A stretch of DNA of 64,000 nucleotides from Limnephilus marmoratus (lineage: Eukaryota; Arthropoda; Insecta; Trichoptera; Limnephilidae), in assembly GCA_917880885.1 (NCBI GenBank), contig OU862928.1, forward strand, positions 42,396,962 through 42,460,961. Direction: 5' to 3'. Both the position numbers and the translations under genes were made by a program. Position 1 is the stretch's first letter, and every line of letters begins with the position of its first letter. Below the pieces are notes generated by a model. The model was not told the DNA's origin, ran no database searches, and saw only the letters and a list, made by a program, of their open reading frames with translations. Positions 1 to 10,550 of this stretch are shown here, piece after piece.

Positions 1-924
1 CTGTGGTATTGGTATTAACGTTTACCACAATAATTCTAATGAAAGAATATTTTATTCAATTTCAAACCAATTTTCAATATTTTCTGCCGAGTGCATTGCG
101 ATTATTGAATCTCTCAAATATATAATAAAAAATAATTTTGAACATTCTCTTGTTCTCTCTGACTCTCTCAGTTCCCTCCAAAAACTTAAAACAAGTCCTC
201 TTCTTCATCCTGATGATCACTTTGTATGTCTTATTCGAGTATTGATAACCTCCATTCAAAGCTCTGGAAAAACTGTCTCTCTGATTTGGATTCCTGGACA
301 TGTTGGCATAGTGGGTAACGATATTGCTGATTCCTTGGCAAAACAAGGAGCGTCTAACCCTACCGTTACCCTCGTAAACCATATTCCCCTGTCTGATATT
401 TTTTCCATCATCAAAGATAGATCCCGCAATGATTGGACAGAGTATTGGAACATTGCTAGTCAATCCAAGGGTGCCCGCTACGCCTCAATACAAAGAACTA
501 TCCCATCAAAACCGTGGTTTCAAAAATTCCCTCATTTTTCCAAAAAAGAAATCTCCTTACTTATTCGTATGAGAATCGGACATTGTTCCGTTCCTTCTCA
601 CCTTTATAAAATTCATGTGCTTGACTCCCCAGATTGTACGTTCTGTGGTCTAGATGTGGGAACTTTGATCACATATTTTTTGATTGTCCCTCTCTAAATA
701 AATATCCTCTCTTCTATCAAGCGTTATCAAAAATTGCCTCTCCTCCATTCAACATCTCATCTCTTCTAAGTCTGAACTCCAATCTTCCATAAAATTCTGA
801 AATTTGCACATTTAAATAAAATTAATATATAAATTCACCTTTCCTTTCTCTGTAATTATAAATGATGGCCTAGAACACCCTTGAAGGGTGAAAGCCAGAA
901 AATTTAAAAAAAAAAAAAAAAAAA
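1..924 (+). mobile_element. 3' end of an RNase H-bearing non-LTR retrotransposon
   Basis: The RNase H reading frame is followed by a ~115-base 3' untranslated region. This contains a small inverted repeat (ACACCCTTGAAGGGTG, about 876-891) and ends in a run of A residues at 905-923, as expected for reverse transcription from a poly(A) RNA. The 5' part lies beyond the window. Confidence 0.8.
2..791 (+). pseudogene. RNase H and C-terminal zinc motif of a non-LTR retrotransposon (I/R1-type)
   Basis: The frame is open from the window edge, so the element starts outside. It reads as an RNase H domain: an SAECIAIIESL segment carries the catalytic Glu (about bases 89-120), LVLSDSLSSL the second Asp (about 146-175), and WIPGHVGIVGNDIADSLAK (about 284-340) the conserved His and final Asp. 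The first Asp lies off the window. After the RNase H comes a C-terminal cysteine motif, CTFCG (about 637-651). Its His and last Cys continue only after a one-base shift near 655-665, after which the frame runs to a stop at about 791. RNase H downstream of RT is typical of the I, R1 and LOA groups and would degrade RNA during target-primed reverse transcription. The clade cannot be fixed without the RT. The frameshift makes this copy inactive. Confidence 0.85.
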
Positions 925-1064
925 TTATCAAAATTACCTATTACTAAGAAACCGCCAGATTATTCAACCTCTCAACTTTTTCAAGACTTTCAAGTCCCAT
1001 CTCTAAAAATACATATATAAAAAATACACTGCTTGTATTTTCTACCTCTTCATACGGCCTTCCC

Positions 1065-1803
1065 TAGGGATGCAAGATTTATAAAAATATCGATATATCG
1101 ATATTGGTATATATCGAATTAAGTCGATATTTGATGTTTTTTTAAAAGCTCGTAGAAATCAAATGTAGTTTTAGTTCAAACGTGTATCGATTATGTATGT
1201 ATATATATTTTTGTACTTATCTATATGAATAATCACAAAATTTGGATAAGTATTATAAAATGTGTTTTTTTTTCATAAATTTATTTAAAAAAAAATCAAA
1301 TTTTTGGACCAGCTATCGAACTCAAAAATAGTAACTTTGAAAATCTGCTTCCATGTAGTCGGTTTCTGCTTCGAGTTATAATGGCTCCTGCCTTTGAAAA
1401 AAGACGTTCATAATGAACACTTGTTGCCACAATTAATAGATGACTCATTGTCACTTTAAAAAGATTGGGATGTACAACACACCTTGCATGTTTCAAGAAT
1501 ATTTACTTTTAGAGTAGTTACAGAAGCAGAAAGATATAACGTAAACTCATCGTCACCGTCAGTTTTTTTTTCTTTTTATTTGCGTGTGAGCCAAAGTTTA
1601 GAGTAGATAACAAAATCAATTTTTATACAGTCAGTGTTGTTGCCAGTAATAGCATTTTACCCGATTTTGTGGATATTTTAATTTTGGTGGGTTTTTCGAT
1701 ATTTCAATAAGTACGATATATTGAGTTTTTCGATAAATATCGATATTCTTAGGGATCGATATATCGATATTTATCAGTTATCCGATATATCGTTGCATGC
1801 CTA
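1065..1803. mobile_element. Defective hAT-family DNA transposon
   Basis: The left end TAGGGATGCAAG and right end GTTGCATGCCTA are imperfect inverted repeats of the hAT type. The flanking octamers gccttccc and gtctaccc agree at 5 of 8 positions, compatible with a decayed 8-bp target duplication. Both subterminal regions are dense in ATCGATAT palindromes (1088-1130 and 1729-1795). The interior keeps only the end of a transposase (see 1296-1496), so this is a non-autonomous deletion copy. Confidence 0.75.
1296..1496 (-). pseudogene. hAT transposase C-terminal dimerisation domain, fragment
   Basis: The minus-strand frame holds the hallmark of the hAT C-terminal dimerisation domain: ATSVHYERLFSKAGAIIT, then RNRL and SKLLFLSS. 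In intact hAT transposases this domain follows the RNase H-like catalytic core, and the whole protein is usually 500-700 residues. Only about 66 residues remain, and the catalytic core, BED zinc finger and any start codon are missing. The first Met is internal to the domain and is not a genuine start. It lies within the inverted-repeat element and reads toward its left end. Confidence 0.8.
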
Positions 1804-2224
1804 GTCTACCCCATCAAGCAAGTCGTCAGATTAATATCTCTCCGTTACCAGAAACACGTACGGAGTATACGCTGTTAATATCTGACGAGCAGTAAAATGA
1901 CGATTTTTTTTTTTACATTTTTGAAAATTTATTCATGATAAAAGAGTAAAAAATCCACAACATTTAAAAAAATAATATAAAATTTCGAACCATTTTCCGT
2001 TTATCCGACAAAGAAGATCTGAAGAAGTGCTTACCTGAAATAAAAGAAAACGCACAATTAAAATCAAATTCAGTTTTCATTACACACAACATGGTAGAAA
2101 AATTTCTGGGTAGTAAAATGATGAGGAATTGAGGTTGAATTCCAATGTTATACAATTAGAAATTCAAATGAAAAATTGCCCACAATTTCAATTTCAATTC
2201 TTTCAAAGTATTTAAGATCAAATC
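1804..2224. other. No recognisable feature
   Basis: AT-rich sequence. No coding signal or repeat relationship to the rest of the window was recognised. Confidence 0.5.
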
Positions 2225-2663
2225 TATCCTTGTAAAAAAACACACGTGCCTAACTTCCGAACGTCTGCACCAAATTTCATTTTTTTGTGTTCGTTATTGT
2301 CAGTATAATGTTGGTATAAAACTTCCGGTGAGCTCTGAGAGCATTGTGATTTGTATGAAAATTGCAAAAGGTGACACGCTAGCTGTTTGAAAACCGAATG
2401 TATGGAATGCGGGAGGGGGTGTGGGGAGGAGAACTCGGGTAGGGGGTTCGCTGGAGGGGGGAGACGGAAACCCAGGAGGGGGTGGGGAACCTGGGAGGGG
2501 GCGAGGGGAACTCGGGAGGGGGTTCGCGGGACATGACAAGGGGGGAGTGGAGTGGGGAGAGGAAGGGGAGGTGGAATATAAACGTGATGAATGGCAAAGG
2601 ACACGCACGGAGAAACAATTTCTTTATTGAATGGCATAGCAACGCTTTCCGGGAAGACGCTAG
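2225..2663 (+). mobile_element. Helitron-like non-autonomous element with G-rich interior
   Basis: The right end runs ...CCGGGAAGACG-CTAG followed by T, fitting the CTRR|T end of Helitrons. It matches, in inverted orientation, the ends at 34672 and 61086. The left part (about 2240-2400) shares blocks with the copy at 34672-35281, including the GGTGAGCTCTG and GCTGTTTGAAAA segments. Bases 2407-2575 are a purine-rich block built on repeats such as AACTCGGGAGGGGG. The 5' boundary is approximate, because the TC start seen in other copies is not clear here. Confidence 0.5.
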
Positions 2664-3041
2664 TTTCTAATAAACATCTGGGTAAAAATGTACAAGTCCG
2701 CTTCACGGATAACACGGAAAATTTCTTTTTTAATTAAAAGACAATCAAATATGACATTTGTCGGAAGTACCAACTTTATGAAATAAAAACCAAGTAAAAA
2801 TAAAAATAAAGGTACATAATTCGAGTTATTCCCGGTACTACTGATACTGGGTTGAGGTTAAAGCTGCGAGTCATCATCATTTACATATACATCCTACGTT
2901 TTGAATTGTTTGTATGGCAAGCAAGTTGGTCTAAAAAAAAAAAAAAAAACGTGTACTTGTAATTATTCTAATACCTTTCTTTCCATGTTATCCTGTTATA
3001 AATATAAGTTTAAACTTGTCAATAATGCATTTACTTCATAG
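2664..3041. other. No recognisable feature
   Basis: Unique-looking AT-rich sequence with an A-run at 2933-2949. Nothing assigned. Confidence 0.5.
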
Positions 3042-3606
3042 CCATTGGAGCGTTCACGCTAAATATATAAATTTGCCTCGATTGCTCGAGATTTCCCCTA
3101 ATTTTTTTAAATTTTTCGCCAACATTGAAAAAATCATACCATCGAATTTCAATATGGAGATAAAAACTTTAAACTGTATTAACCGTTATCTTGTATTTAT
3201 AGGATTAAAAAAATATATATATATAAAATCTTTAAGTTTATAACCGCGTGAATCGTGCATGTTTTTTTAATTTTAAGCTGCCGTGAAGGGTATGTTGTGT
3301 ATGGTATACTTGATAATGAAAGGTGCTTATCTATGGAAAAAGGACTTAATTTTAATCGTAAATAGAAATAGCTGATCAAAAATTCGGCGGGAAAAAAATA
3401 TATATTTTTAACATCGTTCTAAAATAGTCTATGAAGTTCGGATTTGCGACATCTGTATTCATAATACATAAAGCATTTCGCTAATAATAACTTCGTTTTA
3501 AAATAAATGTTTTACGAATGGTAGGAAAATGTAGTCCAATTTTTGACCGCCATCAATCGCAGAAAAATAAAAGTGTAACATTTTTCGGCCATAATCGCTC
3601 CAGTGG
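3042..3606. mobile_element. PB-1 MITE, copy 1 (piggyBac-like)
   Basis: The ends are inverted repeats, CCATTGGAGCG on the left and CGCTCCAGTGG on the right, and the right end is followed by TTAA. The copy at 31848 begins TTAA-CCACTGGAGCG. TTAA target duplication with such ends fits a piggyBac-type non-autonomous element. The interior is non-coding and recognisable in two other copies (17643-19070 and 31848-33930) plus a diverged piece near 34075. This copy is uninterrupted and defines the ~565-base length. Its left TTAA is mutated. Confidence 0.65.
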
Positions 3607-4318
3607 TTAATATGAATAAATTATTTTTTTATGTGGCAATAATATATTTTCTATGATGTTTAATAGTTATATTTTTATAGTTTATCTTTTTTCATTAAAA
3701 AAAACTCTCTCTGTATTATAAACTTGTCATGTAAAACCCCATCAGAGCGTTAAAAATTAATAAATAAATAAATCTATTTGTTTGAATAAGAAATATTCCG
3801 TTTTAACCGAGAAGCGGAGTAAGACAAGTTTAATAATATTGTGGATATATTTTATTGTTTAAAAAAGTTACCAATTTTTCATACTGATTTTCAATCAGTT
3901 TTATCACACATGTCACATATTTTTAAATCACCTATAAAATAATATTGTATCAGAAAATATCGTATTTGCGGCACGTTCTTTGGATAAACGTACGTTGTGT
4001 GCAGTCGGTTTTCCGAAGTCTGTCCGGTTGGAAGTGGTCGGGGCGTGTGCTACGGAAGGGACAGTGAAAATTAATTTTCTCTCTAGGAAATGGCTGTGAA
4101 TGGACTTTTGTAAATGAATTTCTGGCCAGAGAATATACTTCTACCTTTTTAGAGCTGTGGTATTTTGTGGAATATTGCTGCAATTGAAATAATTTTTCAA
4201 TACTAGGTACGTGAGTAAAAGAAAGAATTAAATATTTATTTCAAAGGGTAGATTTTATTAACAGTTAATCAAATTCTAATATCTTATACTTTGGATAGAT
4301 CTTATTAACAGTTAATAA
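3607..4318. other. No gene; short direct duplication
   Basis: No coding or TE signal recognised. The segment TTATTAACAGTTAAT occurs twice about 47 bases apart (about 4256 and 4302), a small local duplication just before the RTE-B end. Confidence 0.4.
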
Positions 4319-4556
4319 ACTAACTAACTAACCATCACGCTGTTTCCACAGGGGTAGGCAGAGAGGACAGACCGCCAAAAAAACACGGTCTTGGCACACA
4401 CTCTTTGCCTCACTCACATTCATACATCGTCTCATACATTATCTTCCATTATTCTTTTGACATGGCCCGACTCTCTGATTCACCCATGTCTTTTTCTTCC
4501 ACTCACATTTGCGCCATATATTCTTCTTACACTACTTTTTTCATTCACTCGCTCGG
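4319..4556 (-). mobile_element. RTE-B non-LTR element, 5'-truncated 3' end
   Basis: Read on the minus strand this is the end of the same RTE-like coding region seen at 45739-46183. It ends in the family tail GTTAGTTAGTTAG (plus strand CTAACTAACTAAC at 4319-4332). The frame is broken relative to the better copy (for example an A-run at 4376-4384). It stops at about 4556, where SINE-A sequence begins. Confidence 0.75.
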
Positions 4557-4832
4557 GTCATGTCAAAATCCGGGTCTTGGCGGCGGATGCGTCTGTCCAC
4601 CAGCTGCATGGCAGGCCGGATTGGGAGAGATTGGTTCAGTCCCTTTGACTTCCCCAGCCGTACTAACATCGCCTTGCACCGCAGTGGGAGGGATGGATTC
4701 ATAAGTCCGTCACTCCTGGACACACTGAATCCCAGATTCCTAACTACCCCTAATACCCTTTTCCTTCCCAGAACTTATTCTCTTTCCATATCCTAAAAAG
4801 ATCCTCCACACAGCATTCCCAAAGAAAACCTA
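4557..4832 (+). mobile_element. SINE-A copy, truncated at both ends
   Basis: Carries the diagnostic body blocks of SINE-A: GTCTTGGCGGCGGATGCGTC, ACCGCAGTGGGAGGGATGG, CACTCCTGGACACACTGA and TTTTCCTTCCCAGAACTT. It ends within the shared LINE-A/SINE-A tail at CTCCACACAGCATTCCCAAAG. There it runs directly into CCTAA repeats instead of completing the 3' hairpin. The 5' third is missing. Confidence 0.75.
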
Positions 4833-4911
4833 ACCTAACCTTTCCTTACGTAACCTAACCCAACCTGGGACAAAAATAACACAGACAACCTAATAAGTTA
4901 GGTTAGGTTAG
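4828..4911. repeat. Telomere-type (TTAGG/CCTAA) pentamer runs
   Basis: Short CCTAA runs at 4828-4840 and 4850-4866 and a TTAGG run at 4897-4911 face each other across about 30 bases. TTAGG is the usual insect telomere unit. Here the runs are short and degenerate, so this is interstitial sequence between a truncated SINE and the satellite, not a chromosome end. Confidence 0.6.
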
Positions 4912-4935
4912 ATATTTTGTTGGGTTTTGTCCGTT

Positions 4936-5705
4936 GGATATTTTGTCGGGGATATTTTGTCGGAGATATTTCGTCGAGGATATTTTGTCGGGGATATTTT
5001 GTCGGAGATATTTTGTCGAGGATATTTTGTCGGAGATATTTTATCGAGGATATGTTGTCGGAGATATTTTGTCGGGGATATTTTGTCGGAGATATTTTAT
5101 CGAGGATATGTTGTCGGAGATATTTTGTCGGGGATATTTTGTCGGAGATATTTCGTCGAGGATATTTTGTCGGGGATATTTTGTCGGAGATATTTTGTCG
5201 AGGATATTTTGTCGGAGATATTTTATCGAGGATATGTTGTCGGAGATATTTTGTCGGGGATATTTTGTCGGAGATATTTCGTCGAGGATATTTTGTCGGG
5301 GATATTTTGTCGGAGATATTTTGTCGGAGATATTTTGTCGAGGATATTTTGTCGGAGATATTTTATCGAGGATATGTTGTCGGTGATATTTTGTCGGAGA
5401 TTTTTTGTCGGAGATATTTTGTCGAAGATATTTTGTCGGAGATATTTTATCGAGGATATTTTGTCGGGGATATTTTGTCGGGGATATTTTGTCGGCGATA
5501 TTTTGTCGGGGATATTTTGACGGGGATATTTTGTCGGAGTACATTATCGGGGATATTTTTCTGGGGATATTTTGTCGGGGTACATTATCGGGGATATTTT
5601 CCTGGGGATATTTTGTCGGGGATATTTTGTCGGGCATATTTTGTCGTGGATATTTAGTCGAAGATATTTTGTCGAAGATATTTTGTCGTGAATATTTTGT
5701 CGCGG
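4936..5705. repeat. 14-bp satellite with 126-bp higher-order structure
   Basis: About 55 tandem copies of a 14-base unit, GATATTTTGTCGGG with variants (GGAG, CGAG, TATCGAGG, ATATGTTG). Variant units recur in a fixed order of nine, giving a 126-base higher-order repeat: the distinctive ATTTCGTCGAGG unit starts at 4964, 5146 and 5272 (spacings of 13 and 9 units). Divergence rises toward the right end (13-base units at about 5538 and 5580, then CGTGG variants). Fourteen is not a multiple of three and the unit has no stop in most phases, so all frames stay open for hundreds of bases. Those frames are not genes. Confidence 0.9.
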
Positions 5706-6895
5706 GATGAAAAGTCGCGGAACCATTTCTGTGTGCATAATTTATTAGCAAAAAAGCTTCTTACTTTTTATTTCGTACATGACTCTTTCGAGAATATTTT
5801 CTTTGCAGCATTACCTTACCAGGAAAGACAGGAAAGCTTGAACTTTTATTTCAGTATACATTTCAAAGACCACCTCGGAATATTCAGAGTTAATAGGAGT
5901 AAGTTAATTTAATGTTGTTCGTGGGAAGAATTTTGAAAAGCTCATTATTTTTAGACATAACAAAATTACTGTACTTACTTTCAGTCGAAAGCTTTTTTCA
6001 TGTCACGCAATGAAATTACGTGTTAATTTGAACCCACTTTAAAAAATTGTATTTTTTTTAAATCCCTGTGGAAAATAATTCTTGGGGAGTGCAGGAAAAT
6101 ATTTTTTTTTTTTTTCAGTCAACATGACGTAAATGTCTGAGATATATTTATTTTTTTAAATCCCTAAGAGGGCATTACCAGAGAAAACCAGAAATATGTC
6201 ATTTTCAAATCAGATTTTAGACGTATTGACTCTTTTTCACAAAAAATATAAATGGATTTCGAAAGATTGTTCTTTTATCTAGCATTCGCATGTAATAAAT
6301 TTTGAGAAAATTTTTTAATTTTTAGTATAATAAGGTTTATTCCATAGGTCGTTGGCAGATTTGTTAAATTTTCAAAAAAGATTTTTTATCATACCACACC
6401 CATTTCAAATAATATAATCATGCAGTAAAATAAATCAATATATTATCTAGCAAACGCATGTTTTAGAATTTTTATTTTCGTTTCAATAAAATCATTAAAA
6501 AATATGTACGTACATGTGTTTCTTGACGAAAATTGGTCCATTTGTGTATTTATTTGCGCACTTACAAACTAATATATTTCAGATTTTTTTTACATTCTTA
6601 TTAAATGTAGACATTATTGAAAAATGATAAACACTTATAATCAAAAAATAATTACATAAAGTACATTATTTTAATAGTTTTATCATCACGCCTTTCAGCA
6701 TTTTTGGATGAAGGTATAAATTAAAGCTAATTTGGATTGAAATAAATTCGATATTGAGTTATAATTTAAAAAAGCTGGTACGGAGAATAATTAATCTTTC
6801 TCATTGTAACCGCCCTGCACGATCGTAAGAACAACTTTCGACGAAATGTGGATTTTCGTCCGCTGGCTGGTTAAACGTTCTTAATTTATTATCTA
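5706..6895. other. No recognisable feature
   Basis: AT-rich sequence with homopolymer runs. I saw no coding signal or repeat matching other parts of the window. Confidence 0.5.
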
Positions 6896-7511
6896 CTAGC
6901 TGTCCTGGAGAACTTCGTACACCCTCAGAATCAATAAATGATGTGTTAACTTATTAGGTGAATTAAATTCAGTTTTTGTTGAAAATTACACAATGAAACA
7001 ATTATCGATGCGCAACTGTCCGTGTTTTATTTTTGTCAGTATCAGAGATGGCGATGGCGTTGGCGTTTAGGTACTTACAAATATTGCGTTTCATTTTGTG
7101 TGAGGGAAATTTATTATAATTATTGTATTTTCCTATGGAGGGGTGCAGACATACGTTCACCGTTTGTCTCATTTTCAACTATCGACATTTAACGTGTAAG
7201 AAAGAGAGGCACCATTATATGTTTAAGTACAAAATCAAAACAATCAGCGCATTGATATTCGTCATTTTTGAATTTTAGGAATTCACTCACTATTCTGCTT
7301 GCAGCTCTATCAAAAGATGAGAATTCGTTCCATACAAAATGTATGAGGAAAAGAATTTTCTGCATAATTTTTTTTTTGTGAATTTTTCCAATGTTTTAAT
7401 AGCTATTCTGCTATTCGGGGCGGAGACAAATCCAACAAATCAAAGATTATAAAAATCGGACCAGCCGTACTTGAGTTATAAATGGTGTGACTTTGTTTTA
7501 TATATTAAGGA
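6896..7511 (-). mobile_element. Helitron-like non-autonomous element
   Basis: On the minus strand it starts A|TCCTTAATATATAAA, close to the starts at 27861 (TCCTTCTAATATTATAAA) and 34386. It ends CTAG|T (plus strand ACTAG at 6895-6899). Insertion between A and T with TC and CTAG termini is the Helitron pattern. The interior is non-coding and unlike the other copies apart from the end and the conserved CCGATTTT-type subterminal segment. Confidence 0.5.
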
Positions 7512-7816
7512 TTTTATAGGTGTGATACAATAAAAATATGTTATAATTTCAATATGCGTAAGTGTACAGTAAAAATAGTGTCATTTATATATTGAAATTA
7601 ATTTTTGGATGGCTGATTAATAATTAATTTACAAGAATTATAGTACCTCCAAGATTTAATTAAAAAAAATAATATTTGGGAAGGTAGAAAGGTACCAAAG
7701 TACAAAAAAGGGTGTGAAGTTTATTTGAAGAGTAATTAAATACATCTATTGCCTTAGATTTTCATTCAATATTACGATTCCTCTTATAATGCTTTGCTGT
7801 GGTAGAATTTCTGTTC
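7512..7816. other. No recognisable feature
   Basis: AT-rich; nothing assigned. Confidence 0.45.
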
Positions 7817-8210
7817 TTTTTTTTAACATTAGCTCCACACAGAAGGCCCTAAGAAAATTAATTCCCCCTCGGTTCTATACATCTTTAGGGATGCTGAGTG
7901 GAGGGTCTTTTTAGGTTAGGAAGGAAGGAAGTTCTGGGAAGGAAAATAGTTTGAGTGGTGGGTAGGAATCTTAGGGTCAGTGTGTCCAGGAGTAACGGAC
8001 TTATGAATTCATCCATCCCACTCAACTAATCTCTCCCGATCTGGCCTTCCACGCAGCACGTGGGCAGATGCATCGGCCGCCAAGACCTGGAGAAACTTGA
8101 TCCCATGAACCCGGACACTCCTTGTAAGTCACCAAATGTGACCTAGGGCAGGGGTGTCTGTTATTCCTGGTTCCTGGGGCGGCGGTACCCATAACCACCT
8201 CCCAAATTAT
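7817..8210 (-). mobile_element. SINE-A copy, nearly complete
   Basis: Read on the minus strand it runs from the family start (AATTTGGGAGGTGG, at about 8210) through the body blocks to the 3' hairpin and a short A tail (T run at 7817-7824). The 3' hairpin arms are partly mutated. A section of the body around the CACCGCAGTGGG block is deleted. Confidence 0.75.
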
Positions 8211-8299
8211 GTTCTGCCGTGTGGTATTTTAAGCCCGGCATTCCGAATTTCTCCCGATTTATAAAATATTTCCCTTTAAGAATTTAAGTTCCTTCAAAA

Positions 8300-8447
8300 A
8301 TAAACCAAACCCTCATACATGTGTTTTTAATTCCCAAAACTTCCTTCCCTTTCATTTTCCTATGAAGACCCTCTACATACCATCCCCAAAGATGAAATAG
8401 GCCCTAATGGATTTTTTTTCCTCAGGGAGTTGTGGAGTTGTTTTTTA
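8300..8447 (+). mobile_element. SINE-A, degraded 3' portion
   Basis: The CCCTCATAC...CCCAAAACTTCCTTCC blocks, the AAGACCCTC-CATCCCCAAAGATG tail and a decayed copy of the 3' hairpin (ending TTGTGGAGTTGTTTTTT) are recognisable. It lies head to head with the 7817-8210 copy. Confidence 0.5.
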
Positions 8448-8457
8448 ATTTTTATCT

Positions 8458-8575
8458 GACTATTCCGATTAAGTCACTAAACACGGCTAATTTCCATTTC
8501 AAACAAAAATGTTTTGATTCGAAATGGTGGTTTTTCACTAGGGCGATGCTAAGAGTACCTACCACATAAGTTGAG
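8458..8575 (-). mobile_element. SINE-T, internal fragment
   Basis: The blocks CACTAAACACGGCTAA, CATTTCAA...ATTC and AGGGCGATGCTAAGAGTACC match the middle of the full SINE-T copies at 59338-59722 and 55668-56066 in the same orientation. Both ends are lost. Confidence 0.55.
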
Positions 8576-9837
8576 TATAGAGAACTCCAGTACAATTTTT
8601 AATTTTTTTTAATGAATAATGTTCTTCTAACTTAAATAACTGCATTTTTTTTTAGAGTTAGTTTTAATAGTTAAAATAATTATCAAAGTTTTAATTTTTC
8701 AAGATCCCCCGAAAACCACCGTATGTATGGTGAATCATGTGACGTCATCACTCCTGGAAAGTTACTATAGGATCGGGAAATTAGCTGATCAATTGCCGCC
8801 ATTTTGAATTTCATTTTTAGAAGTATTCTCCCTAGAAGTAGCATTACTATTTTTTGTGCAGTAGTTTTTGAATATTTTCAATAATAGAGATAAACTAATA
8901 AGAGATACTCGTACCTTTATTTTTGAAACATTCTTTAGACCTAAATAATGTTTCATTAAACGCAACAACTAAATCTCTGTAAACAGTACGTAAATAAACA
9001 AATAAATTAATACGATTGCTTGTGTCATACCTACATTCCCATACATTTCCCATACAATGATTTTACGGTGACGTCACGACACGAGTAACAGTGACGTCAC
9101 CACTAAACATAGTAAACATTTCAATAATGCCAACTTGACGGCGTGTTTCAACGACCCGATTAAAAATGGACTTTTTAATAAGTTTTTGAAAACTCTACGT
9201 TTAATATTATTAAATAAAACTTATATATTCAAAATCAGCGTTTATTGGTCTGTATGAACATATTTTTTAAAAGCCATAATTAATATTTTTCACTGGAGTT
9301 TTTATTAATGCAAACTTATTATTATTCAAAACAAGCAGCTAGCATTCTATTGTTAATTTTGAGTATATATCACTAAATATTTTCTTTCTGTGCTTAGGTT
9401 ACATTATAAAACCCAATTTTTTTCTATTCCACTTGTTTTCTCTTGCTTATCAAAATATATTTAACTTTGCTTTCCCCGTCAAATTATGAAAATGGTTCTG
9501 CAAAAAGTCCCCTCTAATGAAATAGGCAAAAAACGTAAAAGGTCAAATAGTAAGAATCAAGACCGGCTATGTTTTTTGCTGTTATCAGTTTATCTTTCGA
9601 TGAGATTGTGGGTTTTTGCTTCGGTTTGATATTCTATCAAGAAGGAAGGGGATAAATAGGGGAGTGGACGGGAGATGAGTAGGAGGTAGGTCGCTTTGGC
9701 TATTACAGTTTTGTATTGTGTATGTTAGATCGATTCGTGCAAGCGAAAGAAGCTATGAAATGTGAGTGCGTGGTTAGTTCGACTTTCTTTGTTATTACAA
9801 TAAACTATTAACAGAAATACTCCTCCGAGCTGAGACG
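8576..9837. other. No recognisable feature
   Basis: No gene recognised. GTGACGTCA-type words occur at 8741-8748, 9069-9076 and 9092-9099, but without promoter context I do not call CRE sites. One possible interpretation is an old DNA element. Confidence 0.4.
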
Positions 9838-9955
9838 GTATCCATGGTCGAGGGATAAGGCTCTTGACTCGCAATTCGAAAATCGCGGGATCGAATTCCG
9901 GTGTGGGAAAATAAATATTATATGATTCATTTGTGTTATTTCACAATTTCCCAGG
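9838..9955 (+). mobile_element. SINE-T head (tRNA-like) fused to SINE-A
   Basis: A tRNA-derived head carries an A-box-like GGTCGAGGGATAAGG and a B-box-like GCGGGATCGAATTCCGG. It is followed by the AAATAAATATTAT...TTGTGTTATTTCACAATT segment that follows the head in full SINE-T copies. From about 9956 the sequence becomes SINE-A, so the two families are joined here. The head supplies the internal RNA polymerase III promoter in such elements. It is not a functional tRNA. Confidence 0.65.
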
Positions 9956-10545
9956 TACCCAAACCCGCCTTCCAATTTGGGAGACGCGTATGGATACCGT
10001 CGCCCCGGGAACCGTTTTTTGGATAATCAACACCTCTGCTATATACGTTTTAAGATTTAAGATCCGAAACGTTGGCTAAAGAGGGAGGTAGCGCAACACG
10101 GCATAATACCCCAAAAACAAATAACGAAAAATCTCTGCTGTAGGTCACCCCAAATGGTTCGCTACGTTTAGTGACTTAGCAGGAATGCCCGGGTTCATGG
10201 GGTCAGGTTTGTCCAGGTCTTGGCGGCCGATGCATCTACCCACGTGCTGCGTGGAAGGTCAGATCGGGAGAGATTGGTTGAGAGAGTCCCTTTGACTTCT
10301 CCAGCCATTCTCTCTCGGAACATCGCCTTGCACCGCAGTGGGAGGGACGGATTTATACTCCGTCTCTCCTGGACATACTGACCACCAGATTTCTACTCAC
10401 CCCTAATACCATTTTCCTTCCCAGAACTTCCTCTCATTCCTTTCCTAAAAATACCCTCAAAGCATGCTCAAAGATGACATAGGCTTTGAGGGGAATTAAT
10501 TTTATCAGGGCCTCCCATGTAGAGCTAATGTAAAAACAAAATCAA
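9956..10545 (+). mobile_element. SINE-A copy, full-length but interrupted
   Basis: Runs from the family start (TTTGGGAG...TACCGTCGCCCCGGGAACC) through all body blocks to the 3' tail and A-rich end. At 10033-10135 a short PLE-like insertion is flanked by CTCTGCT direct repeats. Removing it leaves a continuous SINE-A. The 3' hairpin arms are degraded. Confidence 0.8.
10033..10135 (+). mobile_element. PLE-like 3'-end insertion in SINE-A
   Basis: This ~100-base segment contains CCGAAACGTTGGCTAAAG, GGAGGTAGCGCAACACGG and CATAATACCCCAAAAACA, shared with 12907-13018, 26920-27045 and 58993-59275. CTCTGCT occurs on both sides, consistent with a short target duplication. A 5'-truncated retrotransposed end is the simplest reading. 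Confidence 0.55.
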
Positions 10546-10550
10546 TTTAA

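Noticed and set aside
2224..2715. Proline-rich frames on the minus strand (also at 34693-35072)
   Set aside because: They arise from the C/T-rich strand of Helitron-like cargo and overlap each other in several frames.
4917..5751. Long open frames of 150-246 codons on both strands
   Set aside because: They are products of the 14-bp satellite. The peptide repeats every 14 residues in every frame, with no domain.
8740..9100. CRE-type promoter elements (GTGACGTCA)
   Set aside because: Three words of this kind without an associated gene or TATA element are not enough to call a promoter.
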